Part shown: one piece after another, positions 1 to 12,152 of the stretch
Layout: every line of letters starts with the position of its first letter
Position numbering within the stretch: the first letter of the stretch is position 1
Assembly: GCF_958979055.1 (NCBI RefSeq)
Contig: NC_084892.1
Location: 5,473,501-5,537,500, forward strand
Direction of reading: 5' to 3'
DNA length: 64,000 nucleotides
DNA from: Alnus glutinosa
Lineage: Eukaryota > Streptophyta > Magnoliopsida > Fagales > Betulaceae
The notes under the pieces: model-generated
Seen by the model: only the letters and a program-made list of their open reading frames with translations
What the model was told of the DNA's origin: nothing
Database searches by the model: none
Program-made: the position numbers and the translations under genes

Positions 1-432
1 CTTCTGAGAATATGAACACCCAAAGTTGAAAGGAAAAGAAAAAGAAAGCGAAAACTATATATATAAATATATATATAAATATGTTGTTGGAGTTGGAGGG
101 GATCTAAATTAGGTGGATCGAGAGGAATGTTTAGTGAGTTTGTATGATGGTGTATTTTTTATATGCATAACCATGTGATTTCATATCTTCTTCTGATTCT
201 TTTTGTTAGATAGGCTTTACAACATACACATGCATACATATAGAAATTCTCAAAAAATATTGTAAGGGTGGCGGTGGCGGTGGCGGTTATTGTCTCTAAC
301 CAGTAACGGAGCAATTTTGAGTAACCATCGGTTAGCCGTTATTTTCGTAATAAAAAAAATACATAATCCCACAATGTAAGGAAAGATGATATATCTTTTA
401 TGTGCAGGTAAGGAATCAAAATATTTCATTGT
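1..432. other. AT-rich spacer, no gene seen
   Basis: No coding sequence is recognisable. Bases about 262-345 are rich in GGCGGT and GGTTAGCCGTTA words that resemble the subterminal repeats of the hAT element at 35991-38559, so a small decayed relic of that family may lie here. Confidence 0.4.
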
Positions 433-433
433 A

Positions 434-857
434 AGAGCATCTTTAACAATGTTATCTAAAATACCTAACTAAAAAAATAAAATTATTTACTTAAACTATT
501 ACTTTTTCTATATACGTTCTAATAGATTCTCTATTATATTTTTTACTTTCTTTCTTTATTATTTCTTTATATATATATTTGCCAACACTCATATTTTAAA
601 ACAGTTATTTTTTTTGTAACGGTATAAACTCATATGAGTTTTTGGGTGTCGAGAAAAAAAACGATAAAATATTCAAAAAAAAAATGTTGTTGAGAATGAA
701 TAAAATAAAGGAACATTTCGCTACAATAATTAGCTACAAGGAGCAAAAAAATAAATTTTACATAAGCTGAAGATAAACTATTAAACCTAATTTTTATTTC
801 ATATTAACTAAATATACATAATATAAGACTTTTGCCCCATCTACGGAGACGCTCTAA
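434..857. mobile_element. Candidate MITE with AGAGC-type ends
   Basis: The left end reads AGAGCATCTTTAACAATG and the right end, read on the other strand, TTTAGAGCGTCTCCGTAG. Ends of the GAGCATCT type are common on plant MITEs. The interior is AT-rich and non-coding. I could not find a clean target-site duplication, so the boundaries are approximate. Confidence 0.4.
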
Positions 858-920
858 AAAATTTTAAAATTGGATTCAAAATCGGAATGGCCGTCGGAGT
901 CCTGTCCCATTCGTGTATAT

Positions 921-945
921 GGGGGGGGGGGGGGGGGGGGGGGGG
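921..945. repeat. Poly(G) tract, 25 bases
   Basis: An uninterrupted run of 25 G. Similar runs occur at 2757-2777 and 11929-11953 (G) and 21530-21553 (C). Their lengths may not be reliable in an assembly. Confidence 0.9.
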
Positions 946-1134
946 TTGCTTTTGTGTTGATTTTATGAAATTAGGAAAGTTTTGGAGGATGATGGATTCA
1001 TGGGCATGCTTGTCGCCTATTCCAAAACCAGGATTGAGTATTGGACTGACAAGGAAAATATTTTCCGAGGTTTATGGGAAGATTGTCCCAAAAAAAAACA
1101 CCAAAGGTCGATTTCCACGATATTTTAATTCATC

Positions 1135-1138
<4 letters not shown>

Positions 1139-1173
<35 letters not shown>
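1139..1173. repeat. (TA)n microsatellite
   Basis: Perfect TA dinucleotide run. Others of the same kind lie at 5678-5706, 14689-14719, 15786-15858, 20726-20758, 30993-31053, 35899-35936, 38368-38391 and 62057-62087. Confidence 0.9.
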
Positions 1174-1176
<3 letters not shown>

Positions 1177-1616
1177 CTAGAATATTAGAGGGTGTGAAAG
1201 AAAAGTTACGATAATATAATTAAAATGTAATAAGTGCACATTACTCGTGCCATGCCGTAATCATTGAGAAGGTGTTGCAAAGAGCAAACCTTTGGCTGTC
1301 AAATTAGCTCAAACATGGAGGTGCTGTTTCAAGGACAAAGGCTTATTAAAGCATGAAGATTAAGATCCATCACTGCAACCACTAAAGCCAGGTAATTAGA
1401 GTTCTCATTTTCTTTTTTGTGACATATTATTTAGTACACTTTGTTATTCTCTCATAATTCTATTTTGAAAATTAACTATTGAATTGTTGGAGAAATATAA
1501 GAAAATACAAGGAAGCATTTATCATTCTTTTTTCATTCTAACAATATTTTTCAAGTTCCAAAGGTTTAATTGCAACCGTTGGAACAATTCATTTTTTTTT
1601 TTTTTTTTTTTTTGAA

Positions 1617-2849
1617 AAAGTCCACATATTCGGCTCTCAAACTATCATCTAATTGAGCATGTCTCCCCCAAACTTTTAATCGAGACAATGTTCCTTCTTC
1701 CCAAACTACCAAAACATTGTAAAGAAAAATGCTACAGGTACTTACACTTTTACAAAGGGAGGCTTACAAATTGACGTGACATCCTACATAAATACGAAAA
1801 TGCCCTTCAGCCCCACGAAACCCAGCATGTCGACTGTTCCCCCATCTCGCTAGCCCAAGAAACCCAACATGTACGCTAGCCTTTCTCCCCCTCTCGCTAG
1901 CCATTCTCCACTCTCCTGAGCTCAGTCGCGGCCTTCCATGGCCTTCTGGAATGGACGCGCCTCAGATTCGAAGCCCTACCTCCGGTGGATTGCCAATCTC
2001 CATTAGATCTATTGGAGAGAGGGGAGAACGGTTGGAAACCCATGCACACTGGCGTGGGTTTGGTGGGTCGGGGTGCATGGGTTTCTGATAGTGTCGGGAG
2101 CTCACCGATGGTCGGGGTCGGGGTCAGGGTCATGGTCGGCTAGTGTGCAGGGTTTCTGACGGTGTGCTGGGTTTTCAACCGGTGTGTTGGGTTCAATCAG
2201 AGATGGGAAGGTCATTTTTGTCTTTATGTACTGAAATTTGTTTTGACTCATTTAGCATTAAACTAACATGATATGAGGTTCCACGTCAGTTTGTAAGCCT
2301 CCCTTTATAAAAGTGTAAGTACATGTAGCATTTCTACTTTGTAAATATACCTCCAAGGCCAACAAAAAGACAAAAATGACATTACCATTTTTTTAATAAG
2401 AGATAAATACCTTATAAATTCAAAAAAAAAAAATTAATAATGTTTTTTGAAAAAGAAAATAGAAATTTTTATATAAAAAAACAACGATTTTTTTTTTTTT
2501 TTAACAAAACAAAATTTTTTAATTTCTTACAATAAACAAAAAATTTAATTTAAAAAACAAAAATTTAAACTTTTTAATTCTGCCACCCTTGGTTTTTATG
2601 TATTTTTTTTTTTTTTTTTTTTAGTTTTAGTTTTAGTTCTTTTTTTTTAAAAAAATTATTTTATATATATATTTTTTAAGGTTATTTTCGTCATTGGGAG
2701 AATATTAACAATTTTTGGTAGTTTGGGAGGAGGAGGAGGAGGAGGAGGAGGAGAGAGGGGGGGGGGGGGGGGGGGGACATTTTCCAAATTGAAAGTTTCG
2801 AAGACATTGTCAATTAGGTGGTAGTTTAAGAGGGGTATGTGGACTTTAC
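1617..2849. mobile_element. Inverted-repeat element, copy 1, with another element nested inside
   Basis: The left arm starts AAAGTCCACATA and the right arm ends TATGTGGACTTT. Both arms continue inward with matching segments (TCAAACTA.CA.CTAATTG, then AAACTACCAAAA against GGTAGTTTGGGAGG). The same element recurs at 11495-12034 and 21468-21753. There is no coding capacity, so this is a non-autonomous DNA transposon. In this copy alone a second element (1724-2338) sits in the middle. Confidence 0.65.
1724..2338. mobile_element. Nested 615-base TIR element
   Basis: The ends form a terminal inverted repeat of about 55 bases: ATGCTACAGGTACTTACAC on the left, and ATGCTACATGTACTTACAC on the right read in reverse. 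TTGTAAA flanks both sides (1717-1723 and 2339-2345) as a probable target duplication. The equivalent site is empty in the two sister copies (near 11590 and 21577), which independently shows an insertion. The interior is GC-richer and has no convincing coding sequence. Confidence 0.75.
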
Positions 2850-2866
2850 CTACTCTTTTTTTCTTC

Positions 2867-2897
<31 letters not shown>

Positions 2898-3359
2898 GTT
2901 TGGTAAAATCAATGATATTCTAGCAAAATGAGAGTTTTTCTTTAATTTGAGTTGGATTCAGTTTATTAGACTAACATTTGTCGTTAAAGGCAGGATTATT
3001 TTGTGTACCTACCACTGTCAGGTAAACCTCAGATCCATGTAAAGTGCTCCCTTCACACGGATCGGGTAATACTGTTGGCGGGCTGGACCCAAATTATTGT
3101 TTGCACCTAAGGGGATTCGAACCTTAGACCTTATGGAACTACCACAAAGATCAATGCTTTTACCACTTAAGCCAACCCTTTGAAGTTAAGTAATACATTG
3201 GATTAAAGGATTTCATTCGATTCAATTTAGAAGAAAATTTTATCCCTAGCGAAATGATTAAAATGCAATTTATTAGGGTGAGAAAGGACTTAATTATATT
3301 CCTATCCACTTTTTTTTTAGAGAAAAAAGAAGAATGGAAAAAAGAAAAGAAAAAAAAAA

Positions 3360-3361
<2 letters not shown>

Positions 3362-3411
<50 letters not shown>
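3362..3411. repeat. (GA)n microsatellite
   Basis: About 25 GA units. The sister positions near 13005-13026 and 22060-22090 are also purine repeats but with different units (GAAA and GAA). Confidence 0.9.
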
Positions 3412-3414
<3 letters not shown>

Positions 3415-5319
3415 AGAGAGGAAAAGGGTTAACTAAACTTTTGGCATCAATTTATTTGGTGGCAATGCTGGTGATGAAAGACTAATTTTGAATATAATTC
3501 AGCTTCAACAATCTATTTACCTATTTCATTAATTTCTGATGGGGTACAACAATCATATTCATAATATTTCTACTCATTCAACAATCAACATCCACCAAAA
3601 CCATATTTATCAAAAGGGGTTTATATAGTCATTTACATATCCTACGCATTTAAATGATCAATTTGTTGTGATATAATATGTTCTTCAAAACTTTTGATAT
3701 AATTGACTTTTTATACGAAGCAGAACGGAGGAATTTGGGAGAAGAAGAATGGAGGAAGGGGAAAAAACGAATCGAGTGACACAATTCAAAGAGAAGGAAA
3801 TTTGATGGAGTCTCACCACACCACAAAAAAAAAAAAAAGAAAAAAAGAAAAAACAGTAGGCGGAGATCACTCACCACCAAAAGAAGAGAAGGCGGGAAAG
3901 AGTCACATTTCAAAAGAACAAAAGATATTTATTCATCAACTCTGTCTCTATTGGAGTACGGTTGTTTACTTACATAAACTCAATAACTAAACCTTAATTT
4001 AACTGATTTTGGGCCAAACTCATTATTAAAATTACAAAATAAGACCTTTAACTCTTAAAAATTAAATAAAACATAAAACTAAATAACGAATAAAATTTAA
4101 ATCAAAATATTGAACTCAATTAAGACTTAATAGTCTTATGTCTCTGCATGCATCACTTTATAATCAAAGTACAAAAGAAAATTAATATTGAGATCCATGA
4201 GTAGAAAGTGCATGAAATTAAGCAATATTCCACCCACTTGAATCCTCTCAATAAGGAATATATATATATATGTCACTTCGATTTTACTTGACTGGATCTG
4301 CAAACAATTATATACACATGACACTTGAAGTTGAAAGAGACATATGTGATGGTTTGATTCCATACATGTGTGGTGCTGTGTATTATAGCAGGCACGTCAA
4401 TGACCGAAGAGCTCGAGGAAACAATGAAGGCCCTCGAGTGGACGATGTGGTCATAAATCACTAAGAAAGCGGCGGCTACACTTGACAAGTTGCCCAAACA
4501 CAGCATTTTGATAGGGAAGAGAGGTCATTTGTTGTTAGGCTAAAATCTTCCAGGATATGTGGAGAATGTCACCTATATATATACACACACACATAAGGTT
4601 TCATCACACGCACGTATGCTTTGCATTCCATTCCCACTACATATCCGGCCACTACCATCCAACCATTCAAGTCTACAATTGGCTGCAACTCTTTCAACTT
4701 AAAATCGGGAATTAGTCAGGGAGGTCTGAAAAAATTTAGTATAATTTAAGCGAACAAAAAGTTTAAAAATAAGGAAAAAAATGCTTGTTCACATATTACC
4801 CAAAACCGACACATATAGGCATATATAGAGAATACGTAAGGACGCAAGACAATTCTCTTTAAGGAACTCGGCAAAATAGTCCTGTAACTTAAAGAGAAGG
4901 GATGCTTCTTTTTTTTTGGATGAATAGAAGGGATGCTTCTTTATAAAGAAAGTCGTAGTGACCATGCTCGATCAGGCGACTGTTTATAAAAAACATAGGT
5001 CTTCTTAAAGTCGTAAGACTATGTATCGGGTCTGGCACTTTCCGAGAATCGACAAAAGGTCAATAAAATTGATAACATAATAACAGAAGAGTCAGCAACT
5101 AAAACCCCAATAAATGACGGTCATAATTATAACGGTATAATTCGATTCATAATTACAAACTAAAGGGAAGGGCTTTCCTCTGTATGTGTGTGTCTATATA
5201 TATATATATATATTAGTTATTAACCTATCAATAAATTATTTTTAGTTTTCTATAATTTAGTTTTCTTGGGAAAAAAGCACAATAGCAATTTTTTTTGGAA
5301 CTTAGGAATCTCTCTCGAA

Positions 5320-5675
5320 GGAAATAATCAGCAGCATATGGTACAGTTGTGCAGCACCATCTAGAGAATATAAAACAAACCTTTGACTTTTTTGTTTTTG
5401 TTTTTTTTAAAAAACATAAACATCATGAACCAAACATTGCAACCATTAATTATTTAATTCCACTGCACAGTCATCACTATATATTGCGTATGTGAATGTA
5501 AAGCAATCCAGCATTTTTAGCCGTTCACTACCATAAAATTTATACATTTTAAATCACAATTTATTTCAAAAAATTAAAATTAATTGACAGAAAACATTAA
5601 ATTTACCTAATAACAAATGAAAGTTTGAAGTTCTAAGGAATCGAAGAGGAGCAGCAATGACTGAAATAAACAAAA

Positions 5676-5710
<35 letters not shown>

Positions 5711-5800
5711 CATTCCAATTAAGCATTAACAGTATGAATTTGAAACCACGCCTTCCATGTAATAGTTTAAGTTCTGGAGTTTTTGAGATGTTGTACGTGT
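5320..5800. repeat. CNL 5'-flank block, copy 1 (no CNL attached)
   Basis: This segment (GCAGCACCATCTAGAGAAT, then AACGTTGCAATCATTAATT-like sequence, then CAGCCGTTCAC and GCATTAGCAGTATG-like sequence) recurs at 9965-10480, 15430-15960, 20815-21290, 29230-29290 plus 29890-30010, and 39405-39960. It normally lies upstream of a CNL. It contains a TA run at 5678-5706 and no gene. Confidence 0.7.
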
Positions 5801-6130
5801 GTATAATGGGGTATCACCAATCCAAAAAATTTGGCAATTTCCATGCTTACTTGAAGCGGTTTGGGTTTAAGAGAGTTCAAAGCTTTGAGGTGGAGTAGGC
5901 CACAAAGGGTAATGTGATTGAGGGGCGTTGGGGACAGAGCCTTTATGAACAGCAAGATTTCTGGAGTGCCAAAGGTGGGTCAAAGGAGATGGAGGCAAAG
6001 AGTTGGGGGCGGTGATGAGAGGATGATTCAGTTTTGAGAATTTTTTGATCCAATTAGTGATAGATGAAACCTTCTAACCCAAGGGTATGTATGGCACCCA
6101 CCTTGCTGGATAGTGCCCTGAATTTGAGAG
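5798..6130 (-). mobile_element. LINE-like coding remnant, copy 1
   Basis: The minus strand keeps pieces of protein typical of the linker between the reverse transcriptase zinc-binding and RNase H domains of plant LINEs; the best preserved version, at 16080-16160, reads DHLWHSRNLAVHKGSVPNA. The same remnant occurs at 15958-16300, 31303-31620 and 41068-41400, always on the 3' side of a CNL, so it was already present before the array was duplicated. The reading frame is broken in every copy. Confidence 0.5.
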
Positions 6131-6289
6131 AGAATACCTTCAAATGAGAAATGTTTGTTTTTTATTTTTTTTTGCTTGTCATTTGTCTATTTTCCATATA
6201 AGAGATGTGCAAATTTATCATTGAATTTGTAGTTTCTACATGTGAGTTCCACATATTCAATGATGATTTTTTTTTTTCCCTTAAAAAAA

Positions 6290-7340
6290 AAGAATCGTAA
6301 GAAAATAGCACCAAACATATCTCTTTTCAAATAAAGGAGGCCGTGGAGGGGACGGGGTTTTCAAGGAATGGGGTGTTTTTAAGATATTCGAGGATGAAGG
6401 TCCAAAGGTGGAAGAATTGGATTGGATGGCCCAGCCCACTTTTGAAATGAGGGCTTTGTTTTTGTCCCTACATGAAACAAATACAAAGCCCTCCAAGGGA
6501 GTTGGGAAAGGCATATGGTCCAGAATTTGAGGTTGGGGTTTTGCTTTTTGTCTTTTTCAAAACTTCACAAAAAATTATCCAACATGGAATTCAAAGATTA
6601 GCATATTGTTTTGGACTACTGCTGCTACAGTTTTGATAAGGGTTGTGCAGCTAGGATGGATTGCAGATAGTTATGAGATAAATAAACTTTATAAACAAGA
6701 AGATGGAGTTACACAAGTATATATACATGTCACCAATTTGTTTCCTTTACATCTCTTAATCAGAAATACATCAACAAATGTCTATTCATTTAAATAAGCT
6801 TAATAAGAATTACAACGGCAGCAATTTATTTATTTATTTATTTTTTACATCTCTTAATTTAAATTACAATGACAAAAATATTTATAACTTAACAAAGCAA
6901 CATATACCTTTAAACTTTGTTACATTCAGGCTTCCACTGTCAGAGTCTTCCATTCAACTATTGTTCTGTCCCTAGACATATAAATCTAATATGAGAATAA
7001 AACCAGAAAAAAATTGTGATTACAAAAGAAAAGTTAATAAATATAACATAAAAAGTTTTTGATACACTTGGAAATATTATATATGTTCCACACAAAATAT
7101 ATAATTTCTCCATGCTTTACAAGCGGAATACTTGCACTTGGAGAGAAAGTATAGCGTATGAAATAATAGGATTTTGTCCAAAAAAGGTTTTTCTTTTCTT
7201 TTTCATATTAGTTTACATCAAATTAGAATAAGGCAAAAATGATTTCCTAGTATGGATTTTACACGCTTCCACTTGACAAATATTGGGGATTGAATCAATT
7301 GAACATTAATAGTTTAAGACCAAAAAAGTGCCCTAATTAC
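6290..7340. repeat. CNL 3'-flank block, copy 1
   Basis: A conserved noncoding block present 3' of all five CNL loci (also about 16420-17394, 31760-32745, 44919-46639 with an insertion, and 61700-62705). It includes AATTGGATTGGATGGCCC, CAAGCCCTCCAA-like sequence and a downstream ATCAACAAATGTCTATTC segment. Its sustained conservation suggests it contains the CNL 3' untranslated region or terminal exon, but I see no clear coding sequence. Confidence 0.6.
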
Positions 7341-7358
7341 CTCAACATCATCTTCTGT

Positions 7359-9903
7359 TCAAGAAGTACTCCATAAGTCCTCATCGTCAAGTTCAACTTC
7401 TGGTACATGCGCGATCTTGGGTTGATCTTCTCGTTTGCATTTTCTACTCAATTCAGGACAGCCTTTAATCTTCAATGATCTTAACGCAGTTAGACAATGT
7501 GTCCCCTCCGGAAGAGATGATAACTTGGGGCAAATGATAATCTCAAGTGTGCGAAGTGACTTGAGAGTTGGCAGCCACTCAGGCAACGCTGTGAAGTTCT
7601 CACATTCTCCGATTTTTAGGTACTGTAAAGTATTAGCAGATGCTTGGATCCATAGGGGCAAGACCTCCAACTTTCGTAACTCATGAATTACCAGAGTTCG
7701 GAGGTTCAACTTGAGATAATTGATTATTTTCTCCATTCAATTCAAGATTTTCACATTCGTGAATAACAAGGACCTCTAAGGAAGTTAGGTGCTTGATATT
7801 GAGTGTCAAAGAGGTCAAACTTGGACACTGATGTATCAACAATGTCCGAAGGTTGGTGAGGCGCCTGTCCTTGTCTTGAAACAAAACTTCTAGTCTCGGA
7901 CAATCTTCTAAAACCAAAAACCGAAAAGAATTCAAGGATCCATTCTCCAACAACCATTTAGACTTTGTTGTTATTGCAAAATACCTAAGGCTGATCATGT
8001 TCCTCATATCTTTGGGCAACCGTTCAAGTTTCTTACATCCATGAAGGCATGAAGCAGTAATGTTTGCAAATGGTGTAGGTTATAGATGGAATTAGGAAGT
8101 TCCTTGATCCTTTCATTATAAGATAGGTCGATATATTTCAAATGCTTCAAAGTGCCGATAGAACTTGGCAAGACCTCAAAAGATGATCCACCTAAATGAA
8201 GCAACCGCAGGGACTTGAATCTTGAGATGCATGCTTCAGCTAAGGACACTGGTTGTTTGGTTGTGAACATAACGGTGCGCACCTTTGTAAACTTGTCTAA
8301 ACATTTTGGAACTTCTTGACCCAAGTCTTTGGTTGAAAATGACAAATGACGAATTGTTCTAATAATGTCTTTAGCATCAAAATCTACTTGTGAACACTCT
8401 CCTTGTGCAACTAAGATTGCAAGATCATGGATGAGATAATGCATTTTAAAGCAATAGTAGGGCGAGTTAGGGTTTATTCTCTCAAAGTCTTGGAAGAAAG
8501 ATCTCGACACCAACTCATTTATATACAACTCCCCAACATATTCCAACTCTTGTTTTTCATTAATAGACGTTTCAAGTATTAGTCCATGCGCCATCCACAT
8601 TTGAATCAAACGATACGAAAAGAAGTCATGGTCTTTTGGAAAAAGAGAACAAAAGGCAAAGCATCGCTTCAAGTGAATTGGTAGTTGATCGTAACTAAAT
8701 CGCAATGCAGGTAAGATGTCATTCTCCTTCTGTTCTAATTTTCATATCTCGTTATCTCTGACAAATTCCCACTCCCGTTCATCAACTTTTGAATGACGCA
8801 AGCTGCCTAAAGTCCTCACTGCCAATGGAACCCCTTTACATTTTCCCACAATTTCTTTTCCAATTTTTAAGAGGTTTGGATGTTGTTTCTCTTCTCCTTC
8901 CTTAAATGCATATTTCACAAACAAAGACAAACAATCATCTTGGGATAGGCCTTTTAAATTGTTTGTGGAATCGGTGCTCATAACGGAGGCAACCAAATTA
9001 GTACGTGTTGTCACTATAATTTTACTTCCTTCGGAACCATCAATTAACAAATCTCTCAATTCAATCCATTTATTATGATCTTCATTCCAGACATCATCCA
9101 ACACAAGTAGAAATTTCTTATCCCTTAAATGTTCTCTCAGTTCAGTTTGCATTGTATCCACACTCCAATTTTCATCAATTGTAGCGCGTGTAGATTTAAG
9201 GATTTCACTTATCAATCTTGTAACATTAAAATTTTCAGACACACAAACCCACATTCTCAATTGAAATGTCTGGATTACACATTCATCGTTGTACACCCAC
9301 TTGGCAAGTGTGGTCTTCCCCACACCTCCTAATCCAACTATGAAAATTACATTGACATTTTTGCTAACATCTGAGTGCATCAAAAGATTAATGATATTTT
9401 CTTTGTCCTTATCCCTTCCGATTACTTTTGATGGATGGACAAATGAGATTAAATCTATTTCCCTCATCCAGTGCACGATACGCCCATCTTTACGTTGTTG
9501 AGTGAGATTAAATTTATCATTATCGGCTGCAATCTCATCTAACCTCTCTCTAATGCCCTTGATTTTATGAGCGAGTTTGAAAGGGAATGCATGTGTCATA
9601 GAGGATGAAAGTGAATGCAATACCTTTCTAGAAGTGCTCCCATGTGTGGCAACCACTTGATTCCTTAAAGCTTTGTACTCAATTTCATCAAATACATTCT
9701 CAGCATCGTGAAGGACGTCATTGAGTTGCCCTAGCCAGAGTCTCAGTAGGGAGTCAGTTGCTTGCTTCTTTTCGGCATCCAGGAGCACCTCTCTAATGAT
9801 TGACATGGTGAGCTCAAGCCTTTTCAGATCGCTTTTGACACCTCATGCCAAGCTCAACTCTTGGTAAGCAAGGGGCCTAGCTTCTCTAAGACCCTTGCTA
9901 GAA
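7359..9903 (-). pseudogene. CNL1: broken CC-NB-ARC-LRR resistance gene
   Basis: A relic of an RGA-type coiled-coil NB-ARC LRR immune receptor. Reading on the minus strand, it keeps the coiled-coil motif (DAENVFDEIEY), P-loop GLGGVGKTT, kinase-2 [44 protein letters not shown] and LRRs. Against CNL4 it has at least five lesions. The first ten or so codons, with the start ATG, are missing. A tryptophan codon near residue 28 is TGA. The tryptophan after DNEI is TGA (near 8741). An 8-base tandem duplication near 8042 shifts the frame in the LRRs, and a second shift lies near 7705. The MHD motif reads MHY. The tail ends early by a TGA near 7360. Family members are cytoplasmic ATP-binding sensors; this copy is unlikely to make one. 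Confidence 0.9.
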
Positions 9904-10560
9904 GCTTATAATAAATTGACTTTGAAAGCTCAGTATCGACTTTTTTCGTACTTCTTCAACAGATAGCCACGAGTCTGTTGAAAAAATCAGCAGCGTTTGG
10001 TACAGGCCACCGTCTAGAGAATATAACTAACCTTTAACTTTTTTGCTTTTGTTTTTCTTAAAAACTGAACATGAACCAAACGTTGCAATCATTAATTATT
10101 TAATTTCACTACACAGTCGTCACTATAGCGTATGTGAATTTATTGCAACGAAACATTTTCAGCCGTTCACTACTAAAAATTTTATACATGTTCACAATTT
10201 ATCTCAAAAAGCTTCAATTAATTGGTAAAAAATATTAATATTTTTAATTATTTAATTAATATTGGTTGAAAATATTAAATTGACTTAATAACAAATGAAA
10301 ATTTGAAGTTCTAAGGAATCCAAAAGGAGCAATTGCTGAAATAAACAAAAATATATTTTTTTCATTCCAATTAAGCATTAGCAGTATGAATTTGAAACAA
10401 CACCTTCCATCTAATAGTACTCTAAGTTACTGAGTTTTTGAGATGTTGTATATATGATGGGTATCACCAATCCAACAAAATTGGTAATTTCCATGTTTAC
10501 TTGAAGCGGTTCGAACCATGACTAAATCATTGGAAAATTAACAGTCATATAGAAGAATAA
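9904..10560. repeat. CNL1 5' flank: rearranged junction plus flank block copy 2
   Basis: Directly upstream of the truncated CNL1 the sequence switches to a segment (GACTTTGAAAGCTCAGTATC) whose relatives lie at 38596-38660 and 22967-23045, well away from a CNL start. The flank block common to the array follows from about 9965. No gene is seen. Confidence 0.65.
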
Positions 10561-10684
10561 GAGTAATGTTAAAAATCATATTTTTATCTCACAATTATCC
10601 TCTAATACTGAGGTGGCAGTCTCAACTAATATGTCATTATTGTAGAATAATTGTAGGATAAAAATATAATTTTTAGCATTACTC
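10561..10684. mobile_element. Short hairpin MITE, family 1 (124 bases)
   Basis: The element begins GAGTAATGTTAAAAAT and ends with the near-complement ATTTTTAGCATTACTC; the arms can pair over most of the length. A second copy lies at 39972-40084, and a half copy at about 21320-21375 is cut off where that spacer is deleted. It is non-coding. Confidence 0.75.
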
Positions 10685-10916
10685 ATCTAAAAAAATTAAC
10701 TACTACAATTTTATTTTATTTTATTTTTTATTTTTTCAAATCAAACAAGAGAAGAGAAAAGAAGAAAACATAAGCAATAAAAATAAAGGGTGGACAGCCA
10801 TAACAAAAGCTCCTAAACAAACAAAAAACAGTGCAAGAAGACCTAAAATTTGCTTTTGAAAAGCATGATCGATAAACACCAAGAATAAGCCCAGCTCTCT
10901 TGCCAACAATTTATGC

Positions 10917-11060
10917 TTGTCGCCTATTCCAAAACCAGGATTGAGTATTAGAATGACAAGCAAAATGTTTTCCGAGGTTTTTGGGAATATTGTCCCAAAA
11001 AACACCAAAGTCCAATTTCCACGATATTTTAATTCATCGACTATATATTCTTCTAGAATA
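10917..11060. other. Unassigned conserved segment of the spacer
   Basis: A segment shared with 1009-1130 and 40467-40570 at high similarity, followed near 11155 by another conserved stretch (TCAAACATGGAGGTGCTG, also at 1311). This could be a decayed exon or transposon piece; no protein family could be named. Confidence 0.3.
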
Positions 11061-11494
11061 TTAGAGGGTGTGAAAAGTTATGATAATATAATTTAAATGT
11101 ATTAAGTGCACATTACCCGTGCCACGCCGTAGTCATTGAGAGAAGGTGTTGCAAAGAGCAAACCTTTCGCTGTCAAATTAGCTCAAAGCCTCAAACATGG
11201 AGGTGCTGTTTCAAGGGCGAAGGCTTATTAAAGCATGAAGATTACTTAAGATCGATCACTAGCTCTAACCACTAAAGCCAGGTAACTAGTGTTCTCATAT
11301 TCTTTTTTGAGACATATTATTTAGCACACTTTGTTAGTCTCTCATATTTCTATTTTAAAAATTAATTATTAAATTGTACGAAAAATAGAGGAAAATACAA
11401 CGAAGCATTCTCATTCTTTTTTCATTCTAACAATATTTTTCAAGTTCCAAAAGTTTAATTGCAACCGTTGGAACAATATGTTTTTTTTTTGGAA

Positions 11495-11918
11495 AAAGTT
11501 TACACATACCTCTCCAAACTACCACTCAATTAATTGAGAATATCTTCTCCAAACTTTCAATTGGAATAATGTATCTTCAAAACTACCAAAATATTGTCAA
11601 TATACCTCCAACAAAAAGACAGAAAAGACATTAATTTTTTTCAATAAGACAAAAATGCACTTATAAATTCAAAAAAATTTGAAACTTTTTTATTTAAAAT
11701 AAGATTTTTTTTTTTTTAACAAAACGAAATTTTTTAATTTCTTAACAAAAACAAAAAATTTTAATTTTAAAAACAAAAACGTATACTTTTTTAATTTTTA
11801 AATTTTGCCACCCTTAGTCTTTATGTATTTCTTTTTTAGTTTTATTTTTTTTTTAATTTTATTAAGAGTATTTTCGTCATTGGGGGAACCTACATTGATA
11901 ATTTTTGGTTTTTTTTTT

Positions 11919-11949
<31 letters not shown>

Positions 11950-12034
11950 GGGGCGGAGAACAATGTCCAAATTGAAAATTTGGGGAAACATTAACAATTA
12001 GGTGATAGTTTGAGAGGGATATGTGGACTTTACC
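11495..12034. mobile_element. Inverted-repeat element, copy 2 (no nested insert)
   Basis: Same family as 1617-2849. The right arm ends TATGTGGACTTTACC and includes a 25-base G run at 11929-11953. The position of the nested element of copy 1 is continuous here (AAAATATTGTCAATATACC), which serves as the empty site. Confidence 0.65.
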
Positions 12035-12036
12035 TT

Positions 12037-12070
<34 letters not shown>

Positions 12071-12152
12071 AGTTTGGTAAAATCAATGATATTCTAGCAA
12101 AAAGGCAGTTTTTCTTTAATTTGGGTTGGATTCAGTTTATTAGACTAATATT

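Larger units (their letters stand above)
1009..5280. repeat. Duplicated spacer block, copy 1
   Basis: This AT-rich stretch is closely similar to 10915-15370 and, in a deleted form, to 21375-22760; a short piece recurs at 40445-40565. Landmarks shared in order are a CTTGTCGCCTATTCC segment, an inverted-repeat element, a GTTAACTAAACTTTTGGC segment, and a segment ending near 4560 containing GGCGGCTACACTTGACAAG. It lies between array units and holds no gene I recognise. The short reading frame around 4270-4464 is open in copy 2 as well but matches nothing I know. Confidence 0.75.

Noticed and set aside
887-1174. Short open frame beginning MAVGVLSHSC
   Set aside because: It is carried by a poly(G) run and a TA microsatellite, and its counterpart in the sister spacer is not open.
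9129-9332. Plus-strand frames opposite the CNL genes, recurring in several copies
   Set aside because: They recur only because the CNLs are homologous; they are antisense to NB-ARC motifs.
10736-11008. Hydrophobic 90-residue minus-strand frame
   Set aside because: The counterparts near 1000 and 40200-40500 do not keep the frame and it matches no membrane protein I know.
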